Assembly (NCBI RefSeq): GCF_014359955.1
Contig: NZ_JACIYL010000024.1
Location: forward strand, 1-13,819
DNA length: 13,819 nt
Origin: Thermogutta sp.
GTDB lineage: Bacteria > Planctomycetota > Planctomycetia > Pirellulales > Thermoguttaceae
Direction of reading: 5' to 3'
The notes below the pieces were generated by a model that was not told where the DNA came from, did no database searches, and saw only the letters and a list, made by a program, of their open reading frames with translations. A program made the position numbers and the translations under genes. Every line of letters starts with the position of its first letter. The stretch's first letter is position 1. Below, in pieces: positions 1 to 7,624 of the stretch.

Positions 1-87
1 GGTTTGCTGCCGATGTGTCAACAGAGTAGCATTACATCAGGGGGGACTGGTGTTCGTCATCTTTTTCAGTGACCGGGGTTCTCTTCG

Positions 88-95
88 AAAGGAGG
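88..95 (+). promoter_or_regulatory. Shine-Dalgarno site that fixes the DUF1559 start
   Basis: AAAGGAGG ends 8 bases before the ATG at 104. This strong site decides between that ATG and the upstream in-frame ATG at 50, which has no comparable site. Confidence 0.8.
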
Positions 96-103
96 GTTCT
101 TCT

Positions 104-1135
104 ATGGACGTACGTGATTTCAGAAGGCGTGGATTCACGCTGGTGGAGCTGCTCGTGGTGATCGCCATTATCGGAATTCTTATTGCGTTGCTCCTGCCGG
201 CGGTCCAGGCTGCCAGAGAGGCAGCGCGCCGTTCCCAGTGCGTCAACAACATCAAGCAACTTGTGCTGGGCTGCCACAATTTTCATGACAAGTTCAACGA
301 ATTCCCCTATGCCCGAAAGTACGACATCTGGGACACTTACACGTGGACGGAATTGATTCTTCCCTACATCGAGCAGCAGGCCGTTTATGAGAATTACTGG
401 ACGCTGCCGCAACGGGGCTATGTGACCAGCTATCCTGGACCGAACGGACCGATCGGTGACGACACGCGACTTCGCACAGCCCGCCATACGCGTATTCCCG
501 TGTTCAATTGCCCCAGCGATGGCGGCCCGTGGGGAAATGAACTCAACACGAATGCCTACGGATTCTATCGGGGAAACTATCGCGGATGTGTGGGCTCCGG
601 GGATATGTATGGTGAGGATGTGCAGGACGGAACCAGTGGGCCCTGGAAGCCGGGTGTCTTCGCCGTCCGGCACAACCAGAGCTTTGATACAGGGGCAGGT
701 GTGGAAACCCGAGGTGTGCGAATGGCCGAGATTATCGACGGAACGTCCAACACAACGATGATTTCCGAAGGCATCATGCCCACCGTGACCTGGTGGGGCG
801 GGCCCATTGGCAGCATCATCTACGGCAACATGGGGGGAGCGCTGTACAGCAACGCGATCACTCCCAATTCCACCGCGCCTGACCGAATCATCGGCCCCTG
901 CCCGCAAAACCAGGGCGATACGATTTACACCGAACCCTGCGTGAGTATTGGTGGCAACGCCTGGTGGACCCCGAGCGCTGCGCGGGCGTATGCGGGAGCA
1001 CGCAGCCGTCATCCCGGCGGTGTCAACGTGGGCATGGCGGACGGTTCTGTCCGGTTTTTCAGCAACACGATCGACCTGCTCACGTGGCGCTACCTCGGAA
1101 CAAGAGCAGGTCAGGAAACCCTCCAGGCATTCTGA
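104..1135 (+). CDS. DUF1559 domain protein with type II pseudopilin-like N-terminus
   Basis: This 343-residue protein begins MDVRDFRRRGFTLVELL, a classic prepilin motif with cleavage expected between G10 and F11 and Glu at mature position 5. A hydrophobic helix follows to about residue 35, and then the AREAARRSQC segment typical of planctomycete DUF1559 proteins. The C-terminus carries the family signature around HPGGVNVGMADGSVRFF, so the protein looks complete. The start at 104 is preferred over an in-frame ATG at 50 because AAAGGAGG (88-95) lies 8 bases upstream and the prepilin motif then sits at the very N-terminus. Such proteins are probably processed by a prepilin peptidase and surface-exposed, but their precise role is not known. 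The lipoprotein gene starts 79 bases downstream on the same strand, suggesting a shared transcript. Confidence 0.95.
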   Translation: MDVRDFRRRGFTLVELLVVIAIIGILIALLLPAVQAAREAARRSQCVNNIKQLVLGCHNFHDKFNEFPYARKYDIWDTYTWTELILPYIEQQAVYENYWTLPQRGYVTSYPGPNGPIGDDTRLRTARHTRIPVFNCPSDGGPWGNELNTNAYGFYRGNYRGCVGSGDMYGEDVQDGTSGPWKPGVFAVRHNQSFDTGAGVETRGVRMAEIIDGTSNTTMISEGIMPTVTWWGGPIGSIIYGNMGGALYSNAITPNSTAPDRIIGPCPQNQGDTIYTEPCVSIGGNAWWTPSAARAYAGARSRHPGGVNVGMADGSVRFFSNTIDLLTWRYLGTRAGQETLQAF

Positions 1136-1214
1136 ATTCCAAGTGGGTCAACATAATCGGCATGTACACTGATAAACGGCAACAGGGTTAAGCTAACGGA
1201 TCGAAGGTAGAACC

Positions 1215-1685
1215 ATGAGCGTTTCACACCATTTCCGCGTGACAAAGGGATCAATTCTCGCAAGTTTTGCCCGAGCGATGGTCGTTCTCGGCGGATTCGT
1301 CCTGGTCACTCTTTCCGGATGCGGCAGGTCGGGCGGGGTGACGGTCTCCGGCACGGTCACGTTTGACGGCCGTCCCGTCGAGGAAGGTTACATCACGCTC
1401 TCGCCCGCCGACGGAAAGGGTCCCAGTGCAGGCGGCCCCATCAAGGAGGGAAAATTCTCGATTTCCGGGGTCCTTCCCGGGGAAAAGATCGTCTCCGTGA
1501 CCGGCGGGGGCAAAATGGAATTTCCCAAGACCAGTGAAGAAATGGCGCAAATGGCGGCTCGAGGACAACAAGTCCAGGCGGCTCCCCAGATTCCCCCCAA
1601 CGCCAAGGGCAACAATCAGAAGGTGACCATCACCAGCCAGGGTCAGCAAACCCTGGAGATCAGCCTGTCTTCCCCGGGCACCTAA
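1215..1685 (+). CDS. Small planctomycete lipoprotein, carboxypeptidase-regulatory-like fold
   Basis: The 156-residue product has an N-terminal hydrophobic segment (about residues 19-33) ending in the lipobox LSGC, so lipidation at Cys36 is expected. The mature part opens with VTVSGTVTFDGRPVEEGYITL, then a short GKFSISGVLPGEKIVSV stretch. This is the pattern of transthyretin-like or carboxypeptidase-regulatory beta-sandwich lipoproteins common in planctomycetes. The C-terminal 60 residues are polar and Gln/Pro-rich, probably flexible. GAAGG (1203-1207) lies 7 bases before the ATG. The gene follows the DUF1559 gene at 79 bases, an arrangement seen repeatedly in this phylum as I recall it, which suggests the two act at the cell surface together. 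The specific function is unknown. Confidence 0.88.
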   Translation: MSVSHHFRVTKGSILASFARAMVVLGGFVLVTLSGCGRSGGVTVSGTVTFDGRPVEEGYITLSPADGKGPSAGGPIKEGKFSISGVLPGEKIVSVTGGGKMEFPKTSEEMAQMAARGQQVQAAPQIPPNAKGNNQKVTITSQGQQTLEISLSSPGT

Positions 1686-1695
1686 CCGGGCTTTT
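1673..1695 (+). terminator. Weak hairpin plus T-run at the end of the lipoprotein gene
   Basis: CCCGG (1673-1677) can pair with CCGGG (1686-1690), followed by C and TTTT (1692-1695). The stem is only five pairs and spans the stop codon, so this is a marginal intrinsic terminator. It lies in the short gap before the convergent gene ending at 1734, where a terminator would be expected. Confidence 0.28.
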
Positions 1696-1733
1696 GCGTG
1701 GGGCGAGACGGGGGAATCGCTGGAGGGAAATCC

Positions 1734-2867
1734 TCACGCGGAACGCCGGGCGAGAAGCTGCTCGGTCGAGAACAGCCGGGTATCCCACCAGCGCTTCCAG
1801 CGGAGAAGCTGGGCCCGCGGAGACCGGGGCGAAAAATACGTATAGCGGTAACTTTCCACGAAACCGGTCGCCCACGCCTCTTTGCTGGCAAGCGACCCAG
1901 GTCCCAGATCAAATTCCTCGTCGTTCCGCTCGAAGGAATCCCGGATCATCCACAATTTGAGCACATTTCCCGGGCTCGCGTCGGCCCAGTCGGGATCGTA
2001 TCCGGTCCGCAAGCCGAAAACACGCCCTTCGCAGACGTAGTTGTAGGCGAAGGCGACGGGCTGATTATCCACGGTTAATAGATTGAGGTCCAGGCAGCCG
2101 AGCCTGGCCGCGGCCTCGTGGACTTCACGGAGAAAACCATAGACGGAGTCATGCGAGAGTGTTTTGCCCTGATCCTGGTGAGCCTGCCAACTGCGGGATG
2201 CTAAATTCACGCATGCATCGAACAGATCCCACCGCGGATCGTCGTCGCCCCGGGCCGCACCGGCGGGACGATAGCGCACCAACTCCACCCGACCCCGCGC
2301 CAGCAGCCGTTTCTCCGCCCGCCGCAGATTGTTGCGAAACTTGCTGCCGCGTGTGGCCCAGTACTGCTCCCAACCGATACGTCCGTCAATCACGGCCGAC
2401 CGATCCCAGATCTGCATGAGCGGCACGAACCCCACCTGCTTCATGGCCATCGGGGTGCGAAGATGATCGCAGCGGTCCTGGTCGACCCATCGCAGGTCGA
2501 GGACATCCCAGTCTCTACGGGAGTCGGCAAGATAGCGCAGCCCGGCCAGCAGGGTCGCTGTGGGATGCGGTCCGATCGGCCCAAAAAAGTCCCCCCAGTT
2601 GTCCAGGGGATACGTCAGAACATGGAAGACCCCCAGTCGCGAACACTCCCGACGGAGGACAAGCGGCAAGAGGCCGACCACTTTGTCTCCGCTGGAAACG
2701 ACGAGCACGCGGAAACTCTGCGTGTCGCCGAAGTGCTTCCATGCGGCCGAGAACCACTCAAAACTCTGAAAGAATGTCGCCCTGCGGGTCTTCCCCCAGA
2801 GTTCGCGCCAGACAAGCTGGAGCGAGACGAGCTCGTCCCACCGGGTGATTTCGGCAACATGGACCAT
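1734..2867 (-). CDS. GNAT-family acetyltransferase, CelD/BcsL-like (Acetyltransf_6)
   Basis: The 377-residue protein has the two-part layout of CelD/BcsL-like or FemAB-type acyltransferases. An N-terminal lobe contains FFQSFEWFSAAWKHFG and FRVLVVSSGDKVVGLLPL. The linker motif SKFRNNLRRAEKRL is typical of the family. The C-terminal GNAT lobe includes LLTVDNQPVAFAYNYVCEGRVFGLRTGYDPDWADASPGNVL and ends with FDLGPGSLASKEAWATG. Such enzymes probably acylate polysaccharide or a related envelope substrate in the cytoplasm; the substrate here cannot be read from sequence. An ATG at 2879 is also in frame, but GAAGG directly abuts it, whereas GAAGGA lies 11 bases before the ATG at 2867; the latter is chosen with moderate certainty. 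The upstream permease gene is on the same strand, 225 bases away. Confidence 0.88.
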   Translation of the reverse strand: MVHVAEITRWDELVSLQLVWRELWGKTRRATFFQSFEWFSAAWKHFGDTQSFRVLVVSSGDKVVGLLPLVLRRECSRLGVFHVLTYPLDNWGDFFGPIGPHPTATLLAGLRYLADSRRDWDVLDLRWVDQDRCDHLRTPMAMKQVGFVPLMQIWDRSAVIDGRIGWEQYWATRGSKFRNNLRRAEKRLLARGRVELVRYRPAGAARGDDDPRWDLFDACVNLASRSWQAHQDQGKTLSHDSVYGFLREVHEAAARLGCLDLNLLTVDNQPVAFAYNYVCEGRVFGLRTGYDPDWADASPGNVLKLWMIRDSFERNDEEFDLGPGSLASKEAWATGFVESYRYTYFSPRSPRAQLLRWKRWWDTRLFSTEQLLARRSA

Positions 2868-3092
2868 GGCAGGGAACATCCTTCAGGGGCACGAATCTCA
2901 TGAAAAGGTAACCGCGCCTTGAGTCATCTGCAAGTGCCGTGCCTTTGGCCCAAAATGCGCGAACTGGCCTGCCAAAAGACGCGGCATCATCCTGGGGAAT
3001 GGCGACGGGAGTGTTGACGAAATCCTTCCCCGACGAGTTCGTGCTGCCCAAAAGCAACACCGGTCCGGTCCGGGATTTTCGAGAAGGCCCTC

Positions 3093-4073
3093 TCAGGCGA
3101 GATCACGGTCCTCGAACAGGAGCAGCCCCAGGACCATGCTCAACCCCATGTAAACGAGGCTGTACAGCCCGGCCAGGGCCAGATAATCCCACGAGACCGG
3201 CCGTCCGGTGGCGATCGCCGTCTCCATACTGAAATATTCCAATCCCGGCAGAACCACGGCCAGAAGTTTCGCCGCAAATGCCACAAACTCCAGGCGATCC
3301 GCCGTTTCGATGACCACCGTCGGCAAAAGATGGCCGAGCGCGTAAATCGACGCGCACACCAGAAGATTGGGAAGGAGCGGAAATCGGGTGGAAATGGCCG
3401 CCGCGACGGAGGCCATCACGAGGGCTTCCAGGTAAGCGAGCGCCAGACCGGGGACGCTCTGGAGAATCTCCCCACGACATTCCTCGACGGTGGGGTCAGG
3501 ACGAGAGACTTCCCGCGCATCGTACTTCACTTTGTAGGAGACCGCACACAAAAACAGCGCTCCCAGCACGATGAACATCACCGTGACAGGGAGCATCACG
3601 CCCAAAAACTTTCCGATCAGCATCTTCCACCGCGCCACCGGTTTGCTGAGCACGGTGAGGGCGGTGCGGCCTTCGATTTCTTCCGCGATGGAGACACTGG
3701 CCGTCCACACCGCCATGACAATCGCCAGCAGCTTGATGAACGTCAACCCCTCCGCTTTGAGGAGTTTGATGTCCTCCCCGAACGTGTTGTAGGGAAGAAT
3801 CGGCGACAGAAGCAGCATCACAATCCCCAGCGACAGAAGAATGTAAAAGAGGGGCTGCGATGTCGCTTCCTTGCTGGTTGTCCGCAAAATGGCGGCCACC
3901 CGTGGGGCCAGCCGTCCCAAGAGGGCCAGCGCCACCCACAGTCCAACCACCGCCGCCACAACGCCCAACGCGACGATCCACAGGGGTTTGATCCACACCG
4001 GAAGCATCGCGAAGAGCGTTTGGAGCGAGCTCAACCAATCCGCTACGGGGAGGCTTGCGTTCATGGTCCACAT
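3093..4073 (-). CDS. ABC-2 type transporter permease (orphan membrane subunit)
   Basis: The product of about 326 residues is very hydrophobic, with roughly seven or eight predicted membrane helices. These include IKPLWIVALGVVAAVVGLWV near the N-terminus, LFYILLSLGIVMLLLSPIL, and a last helix near the C-terminus ending in FEDRDLA. The cytoplasmic segment IAEEIEGRTALTVLSKPVA followed by KMLIGKFLGV is the hallmark of ABC-2 membrane proteins (ABC2_membrane_2-like). It would form the membrane part of an ATP-driven exporter in the inner membrane. No ATP-binding subunit lies next to it in this window, so its partner is unknown. The start is uncertain: GTG at 4091, ATG at 4073 and ATG at 4064 are all in frame and none has a clear ribosome binding site. 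Confidence 0.87.
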   Translation of the reverse strand: MWTMNASLPVADWLSSLQTLFAMLPVWIKPLWIVALGVVAAVVGLWVALALLGRLAPRVAAILRTTSKEATSQPLFYILLSLGIVMLLLSPILPYNTFGEDIKLLKAEGLTFIKLLAIVMAVWTASVSIAEEIEGRTALTVLSKPVARWKMLIGKFLGVMLPVTVMFIVLGALFLCAVSYKVKYDAREVSRPDPTVEECRGEILQSVPGLALAYLEALVMASVAAAISTRFPLLPNLLVCASIYALGHLLPTVVIETADRLEFVAFAAKLLAVVLPGLEYFSMETAIATGRPVSWDYLALAGLYSLVYMGLSMVLGLLLFEDRDLA

Positions 4074-4093
4074 AGGCGAGAAATGCACCACAA

Positions 4094-4116
4094 GGGGGGT
4101 TCAGCCCCCTATTTTT
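4094..4116. other. G/C hairpin just upstream of the permease gene
   Basis: GGGGGG (4094-4099) can pair with CCCCC (4105-4109) around the loop TTCAG, and TATTTTT follows at 4110-4116. On the plus strand this has the form of an intrinsic terminator, but no plus-strand gene lies upstream. On the minus strand it would sit in the permease leader, about 20 bases before the ATG at 4073, and could affect translation or stop antisense transcription. Confidence 0.4.
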
Positions 4117-4245
4117 CACCAGAAACACAACTTTGATGACCGGCCACTGCGTGTTTCGCGTTACGCTCTCCTTCTTATTGTGGTTCACAGGAAGGAATTT
4201 TGCCAGATTTTGGCGAATGCTCGGGCGTGGTGGAAATAGGTGTTC

Positions 4246-4524
4246 TCACATCGTGCCGTAACGGATGGAAAACCTCTGGAATTTCTGCGTGGCCGGTCCC
4301 CGATTCACGTCTGCCGAGCGAATGAACCCCCCCAGATGCTGGTAAATCTCGCTCACGAACCGATCAATCTCCTGAGGATCCCCCTCCACCACGAGGTGAA
4401 CGCGCCCATCCGGAAGATTCTCCACATATCCCGTGACCTGATATCGGGCGGCAATTCGTTGCGTCGTGTAGCGGAAACCCACTCCCTGAACCATTCCCGA
4501 AAAGAAAATCTCCCGCTGTTCCAT
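4246..4524 (-). CDS. acyP: Acylphosphatase
   Basis: The 92-residue protein matches the usual acylphosphatase length and hydrolyses acyl-phosphates such as acetyl phosphate or carbamoyl phosphate in the cytoplasm. The signature GMVQGVGFR is present with the phosphate-binding loop and catalytic Arg18. The second signature TGYVENLPDGRVHLVVEG supplies catalytic Asn36. The C-terminus ends in FSIRYGTM, where the family's last beta strand is expected. The frame is open further upstream to 4644, but those 40 residues have no family counterpart, so the ATG at 4524 is used; AGG lies 8 bases before it as a weak ribosome binding site. It lies on the same strand as the permease downstream but 172 bases away, with no obvious functional link. 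Confidence 0.93.
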   Translation of the reverse strand: MEQREIFFSGMVQGVGFRYTTQRIAARYQVTGYVENLPDGRVHLVVEGDPQEIDRFVSEIYQHLGGFIRSADVNRGPATQKFQRFSIRYGTM

Positions 4525-4791
4525 AATTCGCGCCTGTTTGCTCGCTGCTCGTGGAATCGCATCCCGGCAGATTTCTCTGGCGACCTGTTGTCGCCGCATG
4601 GCCGGGGCAACAGCCCTCACCGTTCTTCCCTCTCTTCCCTCCATTATGGAAGGGGCAGGACACCGACGAAAAGAGCGTCACGCAGGGTGAAAGCAGCGCC
4701 CTGCTCCCTGCCATCACCAGCATGGACGGCCGCCCCCACATTAAGGTCTCATTACTGATCGGGTTTCCCAGGCGGGTCGCCCCCCCGTCAT

Positions 4792-4828
4792 TTGACGCCC
4801 CTTCTGGAAAAAACTAGGTTTGTTATAG
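4792..4828 (+). promoter_or_regulatory. Possible promoter for the pilin gene
   Basis: TTGACG at 4792-4797 resembles a -35 box. At the standard 17-base spacing the -10 position reads TAGGTT, a poor match; TATAGA at 4824-4829 is a better box but too far away. The local A/T richness (4808-4829) against a G/C-rich background supports a promoter here only weakly. Confidence 0.25.
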
Positions 4829-4871
4829 AGCTTTTTCCTGTAAAACCCGTGTGCCGACAGCTTTTCAAACT

Positions 4872-4909
4872 CACGCGACAGCGTGCCAGAAGACCGGGCG
4901 GCAGCCCGG
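4872..4909 (+). promoter_or_regulatory. Two tandem hairpins in the presumed pilin leader
   Basis: CACGC/GCGTG (4872-4876 with 4881-4885, loop GACA) is followed by CCGGGC/GCCCGG (4894-4899 with 4904-4909, loop GGCA). Both have four-base loops and lie 60-100 bases before the pilin ATG. They do not match a riboswitch class I can recognise; a leader RNA element is one reading. Confidence 0.35.
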
Positions 4910-4970
4910 GAGGCGGCGCGCGGGAATTCTCAGGATCACAACGTGCATGACCATCTGGTGAGACGATCCC

Positions 4971-5192
4971 ATGAGTGATTCTTTTCTTTCGTTCCGGCGA
5001 AAACGTCCGCTACGGCGTCCCCAGTGCCAATTCATCGGCGAGGAGGATGGCGCGACCACTGTGGAGTACGCCGTCATGCTGGCCCTGCTCATAGCCGTCA
5101 TGATCGGCGCGATTAGTCAGGTGGGAAGCCAGACCAACGGGCTATGGTCCGGGATCATCAGCGACCTTCAGGCAGTCGGGTTTATCCCCTAG
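4971..5192 (+). CDS. Flp/Fap family type IVb pilin
   Basis: The 73-residue protein is a small type IVb prepilin of the Flp family, which builds tight-adherence pili after secretion through a Tad system. Its leader is long and basic (RRKRPLRRP). The processing site EDG/ATTVEYAVMLALLIAVMIG has the invariant Gly27 before the cut, and Glu-Tyr at mature positions 5 and 6. One hydrophobic helix follows, giving a mature pilin of about 46 residues. GGTGAG (4957-4962) eight bases before the ATG can pair with the part of the 16S tail just beyond the CCTCC core. No tad or rcp assembly genes are in the window, so it is a solitary pilin here. It converges on the anti-sigma-like gene with 26 bases between the stops. 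Confidence 0.92.
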   Translation: MSDSFLSFRRKRPLRRPQCQFIGEEDGATTVEYAVMLALLIAVMIGAISQVGSQTNGLWSGIISDLQAVGFIP

Positions 5193-5218
5193 GGCCCCCG
5201 TGCCCGGATGCGGACGGA

Positions 5219-5668
5219 TCACAGGGCATCATGAGGGAGACAGTCCGGCGGCGGAAGGTGCTGACTGACCGTCGTCGTCGGCTGGCCAGATTTGTCTGAG
5301 GGTAGAACAGGATTGTCCGCGGTGAGGTGTCGGAACCAGAGCACCCCTGCCGCAAAGCCCACCAGCAGGCTGAGAATGACGCCATAGATGAGACCAGGAC
5401 GCGGGGAATCCGGGGCAGGCACCGGGGGAGGCAGATGGGCACCGGATTCGATCGCCTCCGTCAGCCGTGCCAGTTTCTCCTCTGCCCAACTCTGGGCCAG
5501 CTGGCGAAGCTGGCAGTGCAGCCCTACGTACTGCCGGAACAGCTCGCGGGCCTCCGCCTCTGCCAGCAGGAGACTTTCCAGCCGACGGTGCTCCTCGGCG
5601 GTGATTGTCTCATTCACGAGGGCATCCAGAAGAGTCAGAAGTTCATCGCGGGTTTTGCTGGAGAGCAT
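5219..5668 (-). CDS. Short membrane protein with anti-sigma/FecR-type N-terminus
   Basis: The 149-residue protein opens with LLDALVNETITAEEHRRLESLLLAEAEARELFRQYVGLH. This helical pattern occurs at the N-terminus of planctomycete FecR- and LamG-domain proteins encoded beside ECF sigma factors. A Pro-rich linker (79-91) leads to one membrane helix (about residues 92-112). Only about 37 residues remain outside, with no FecR, LamG or other sensor domain. It follows the sigma gene on the same strand after 115 bases, so an anti-sigma role is inferred, with the N-terminal half in the cytoplasm. The C-terminal part may have been lost: the stop is 26 bases from the convergent pilin stop. No zinc-binding HxxxCxxC motif is present. 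The start has only a weak ribosome binding site. Confidence 0.75.
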   Translation of the reverse strand: MLSSKTRDELLTLLDALVNETITAEEHRRLESLLLAEAEARELFRQYVGLHCQLRQLAQSWAEEKLARLTEAIESGAHLPPPVPAPDSPRPGLIYGVILSLLVGFAAGVLWFRHLTADNPVLPSDKSGQPTTTVSQHLPPPDCLPHDAL

Positions 5669-5783
5669 GGCTCGATCGGGATCTTTCCAATGGGCCGACC
5701 GACGAGATCACCCCCTGCTTTGCGCAGTCCGCAAGCGCACTATCCGCTCGCAAACGACTCGTTCAGCAGAGTGCGCATCCACG

Positions 5784-6359
5784 TCAGTTTTCGGCCAGGG
5801 CCTGTTGAACCTCAGCGAACAGTTTTCGACGGATGAGGTTGAGGCGGTTGTACAGCGTCTGCGCTGCCTTCCCGCGTCGCTCCGCGATTTCCCGGATCGG
5901 GCGACCTTCCGCATAAACTTCCAGCAGCAGGTCCCGCTCATGCTGCGGAAGTTCCGCCAGGCAGCGGCGAAGCACTTCCAGGCGTCGGTCGCTTTCCTCG
6001 GGATCTTCGCGCTCTTGTGCCATTGTATCCAGAAGTTCCTGGCTGAACGAGAGGCGCGAACGCGAATTGACGCGGAAATAGTTCCTCACCTCATTGTAGG
6101 CCATGCCACAGGCCCAGGCGAAGAAATCCGCTTCCCGATCGAAATTCTCAAACTTCTGCCAGAGCAAAAGACACACCTTCTGGAAAATGTCCCGGGCATC
6201 CTGCTCGTTTGGCACCATACTGAAAATGTATCCGAATATCCGCCCGTGATACCGGGTGAAATACCCCAAAAACTCCTCGGTCCGGTCCCTGGTTGCCTGG
6301 GAAGGGGAAGAATCGGCCCAGCCTCGCACTTCGGAAACGTAATCGGCGACGGCTCCCAT
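5784..6359 (-). CDS. ECF-type sigma-70 family RNA polymerase sigma factor
   Basis: The 191-residue protein has the two-domain layout of ECF sigma factors. Region 2 spans about residues 28-96, with FLGYFTRYHGRIFGYIFSMV and the DARDIFQKVCLLLWQKF segment that contacts core polymerase and the -10 element. Region 4 spans about residues 124-182, with LAELPQHERDLLLEVYAEG and the helix-turn-helix IREIAERRGKAAQTLYNRL that reads the -35 element. It resembles the Rhodopirellula/Verrucomicrobium sigma subgroup. The start at 6359 is chosen because AGGAG lies 7 bases upstream; the frame is open to 6431, but the extra residues fall outside the family pattern. It precedes the short membrane gene on the same strand, which is its probable regulator. 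No convincing self-regulated promoter could be recognised upstream. Confidence 0.93.
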   Translation of the reverse strand: MGAVADYVSEVRGWADSSPSQATRDRTEEFLGYFTRYHGRIFGYIFSMVPNEQDARDIFQKVCLLLWQKFENFDREADFFAWACGMAYNEVRNYFRVNSRSRLSFSQELLDTMAQEREDPEESDRRLEVLRRCLAELPQHERDLLLEVYAEGRPIREIAERRGKAAQTLYNRLNLIRRKLFAEVQQALAEN

Positions 6360-6956
6360 GGTAGGACTCCTCTCGCTCGGACCATGAAGGGTATGGAGAA
6401 CCCGGCGGGCTGGCGTCCAGCCATTCAGCATCGTCCGTGACGGAGGGTCAAACTGTTCCAGGCCAGCGTGGGCAATTCCTCGCTAGACCAACCGATTCAG
6501 CCCGGTCTCCTGTTCCCAACTCACTCAACCGGCTTATTCTGATGGTCCCTCGCTCCGCTCCGTAATACGCATTGGCGATGGACCCAATGATGGCACCGTG
6601 TCGCGTCCGTCGGTGGTGCACAACCAAGGTGGGAAATTTTCAGGCGGGGCAGGTTTCTCTCTTGTCGCTTCACCAGTCTATCGTCCCTTCCCGTCCAATT
6701 TTACCGGTTGTAATGTAAAAGTCACCCCTTTTTTGGAGCTTTGGGCCAACCGCGGGCACCATCTTGGGGGGAATACCCGATATTTGGCCCATCACTTGCT
6801 GGAGCTGCCCCCGGCCCCAATTCAATTTTCTGGATGCGCGAACCAGTCGGCCGGTTGCAACCCGATCCCCGGAAACGCCATCTTCCGCCAAAACGCGTCC
6901 GCGTGCAACTCACGCCCTGTTCCTCCGCCGACGGGGTCGCGGACCTTCCCATCAGC

Positions 6957-6982
6957 CCGGAGGGACGTGCCTGTCAGGTCCG
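6957..6982 (+). repeat. Hairpin repeat family, copy 1 (single mismatch in stem)
   Basis: After CCGGAG, GGACGTG (6963-6969) faces CAGGTCC (6975-6981) around the loop CCTGT. Six of seven pairs form; the fifth is a G/G mismatch exactly where other copies differ by compensated changes. Confidence 0.75.
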
Positions 6983-6989
6983 TATTCGT

Positions 6990-7041
6990 TCGGAGGGACC
7001 TGCTTGTCAGGTCCGCTTTCAACCTTGGATAATCAATCCAA
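6990..7041 (+). repeat. Hairpin repeat family, copy 2 (two hairpins)
   Basis: TCGGAG is followed by a perfect stem GGACCTG/CAGGTCC (6996-7002 with 7008-7014, loop CTTGT). A second stem TTGGAT/ATCCAA (7025-7030 with 7036-7041) follows. The copies at 9445 and 9708 share the same order of elements. Confidence 0.8.
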
Positions 7042-7056
7042 TTCACTCGCGTCTCG

Positions 7057-7084
7057 GTAGGGGCAATTCATGAATGGCCCCTAC
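7057..7084. repeat. 28-base near-perfect palindrome, short dispersed repeat
   Basis: The sequence from GTAGGGGCAATTCA through GAATGGCCCCTAC is palindromic apart from one mismatched pair. It is a variant of the perfect palindrome at 9586-9617. When read through, it encodes GAIHELPLP-like peptides, a known source of false gene calls in many genomes. Confidence 0.85.
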
Positions 7085-7624
7085 AAGACAACAGGCACGG
7101 CGCACGGCGATTTCTCGAAAAACTGCCGTTGCGGCCAGAAAAAACTTTCGGTAAAAGTTCCGGCCGGTTGTACGATAGAAGGACGACGGGACAAAACGAA
7201 CCCGCCGAAAACAAAAGATGAAACACCTGAATCGATCTTTCCGATAAATCTGGATGGAGGGTTGAAACCGAGGAACGCCAAAATAAGCCCTGGCAACACA
7301 AAGCGAAAAATTGGGCTTGCGGCAAACCTCGTGATCCTGTAAATCCTCCATCGCACAGCAAAGGGGAACGAGACAACCCTCAACGATTCGCAGCAACAAC
7401 CCCACTCGCCACGCCGCCAAAAGCGTGGCTTCCACCCCAGAAAACACCTTCCCCATTGGCCCACCTGGAACACATGTCCTGCGTTTGACTGTCGGCACGA
7501 CTCCGCAGGACCCCACCTGAAGCAAGTCGAAGACAAGAGGTCTCGCCATCGAGAGAGTTACCCATGACTGTGTGCGTGCGAGACCGACCCATTCAACAAG
7601 TGTGAAAACACGTTCCATGCCACA

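Larger units (their letters stand above)
4525..4970. other. Divergent intergenic region between acylphosphatase and Flp pilin genes
   Basis: This 446-base stretch separates two divergently transcribed genes and shows no credible coding region. It should hold both promoters. It includes a TTGACG hexamer (4792-4797) in front of an A/T-rich tract on the plus strand, and two short G/C hairpins closer to the pilin gene. Nothing else stands out. Confidence 0.6.

Noticed and set aside
32..1012. Minus-strand open frame of 326 codons opposite the DUF1559 gene
   Set aside because: It is an antisense shadow; the DUF1559 frame has clear motifs and a ribosome binding site.
4525..4644. N-terminal extension of the acylphosphatase to 4644
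   Set aside because: The extra 40 residues have no counterpart in the family, and the ATG at 4524 gives the standard 92-residue length.
5388..6440. Plus-strand open frame of 350 codons across the sigma/anti-sigma pair
   Set aside because: It is a shadow of two well-supported minus-strand genes, and its product has no recognisable features.
6430..6480. Self-regulated ECF promoter upstream of the sigma factor gene (GGAAC and CGTC on the minus strand)
   Set aside because: Both short words are present but only 12 bases apart, shorter than the usual ECF spacing, so the match is probably chance.
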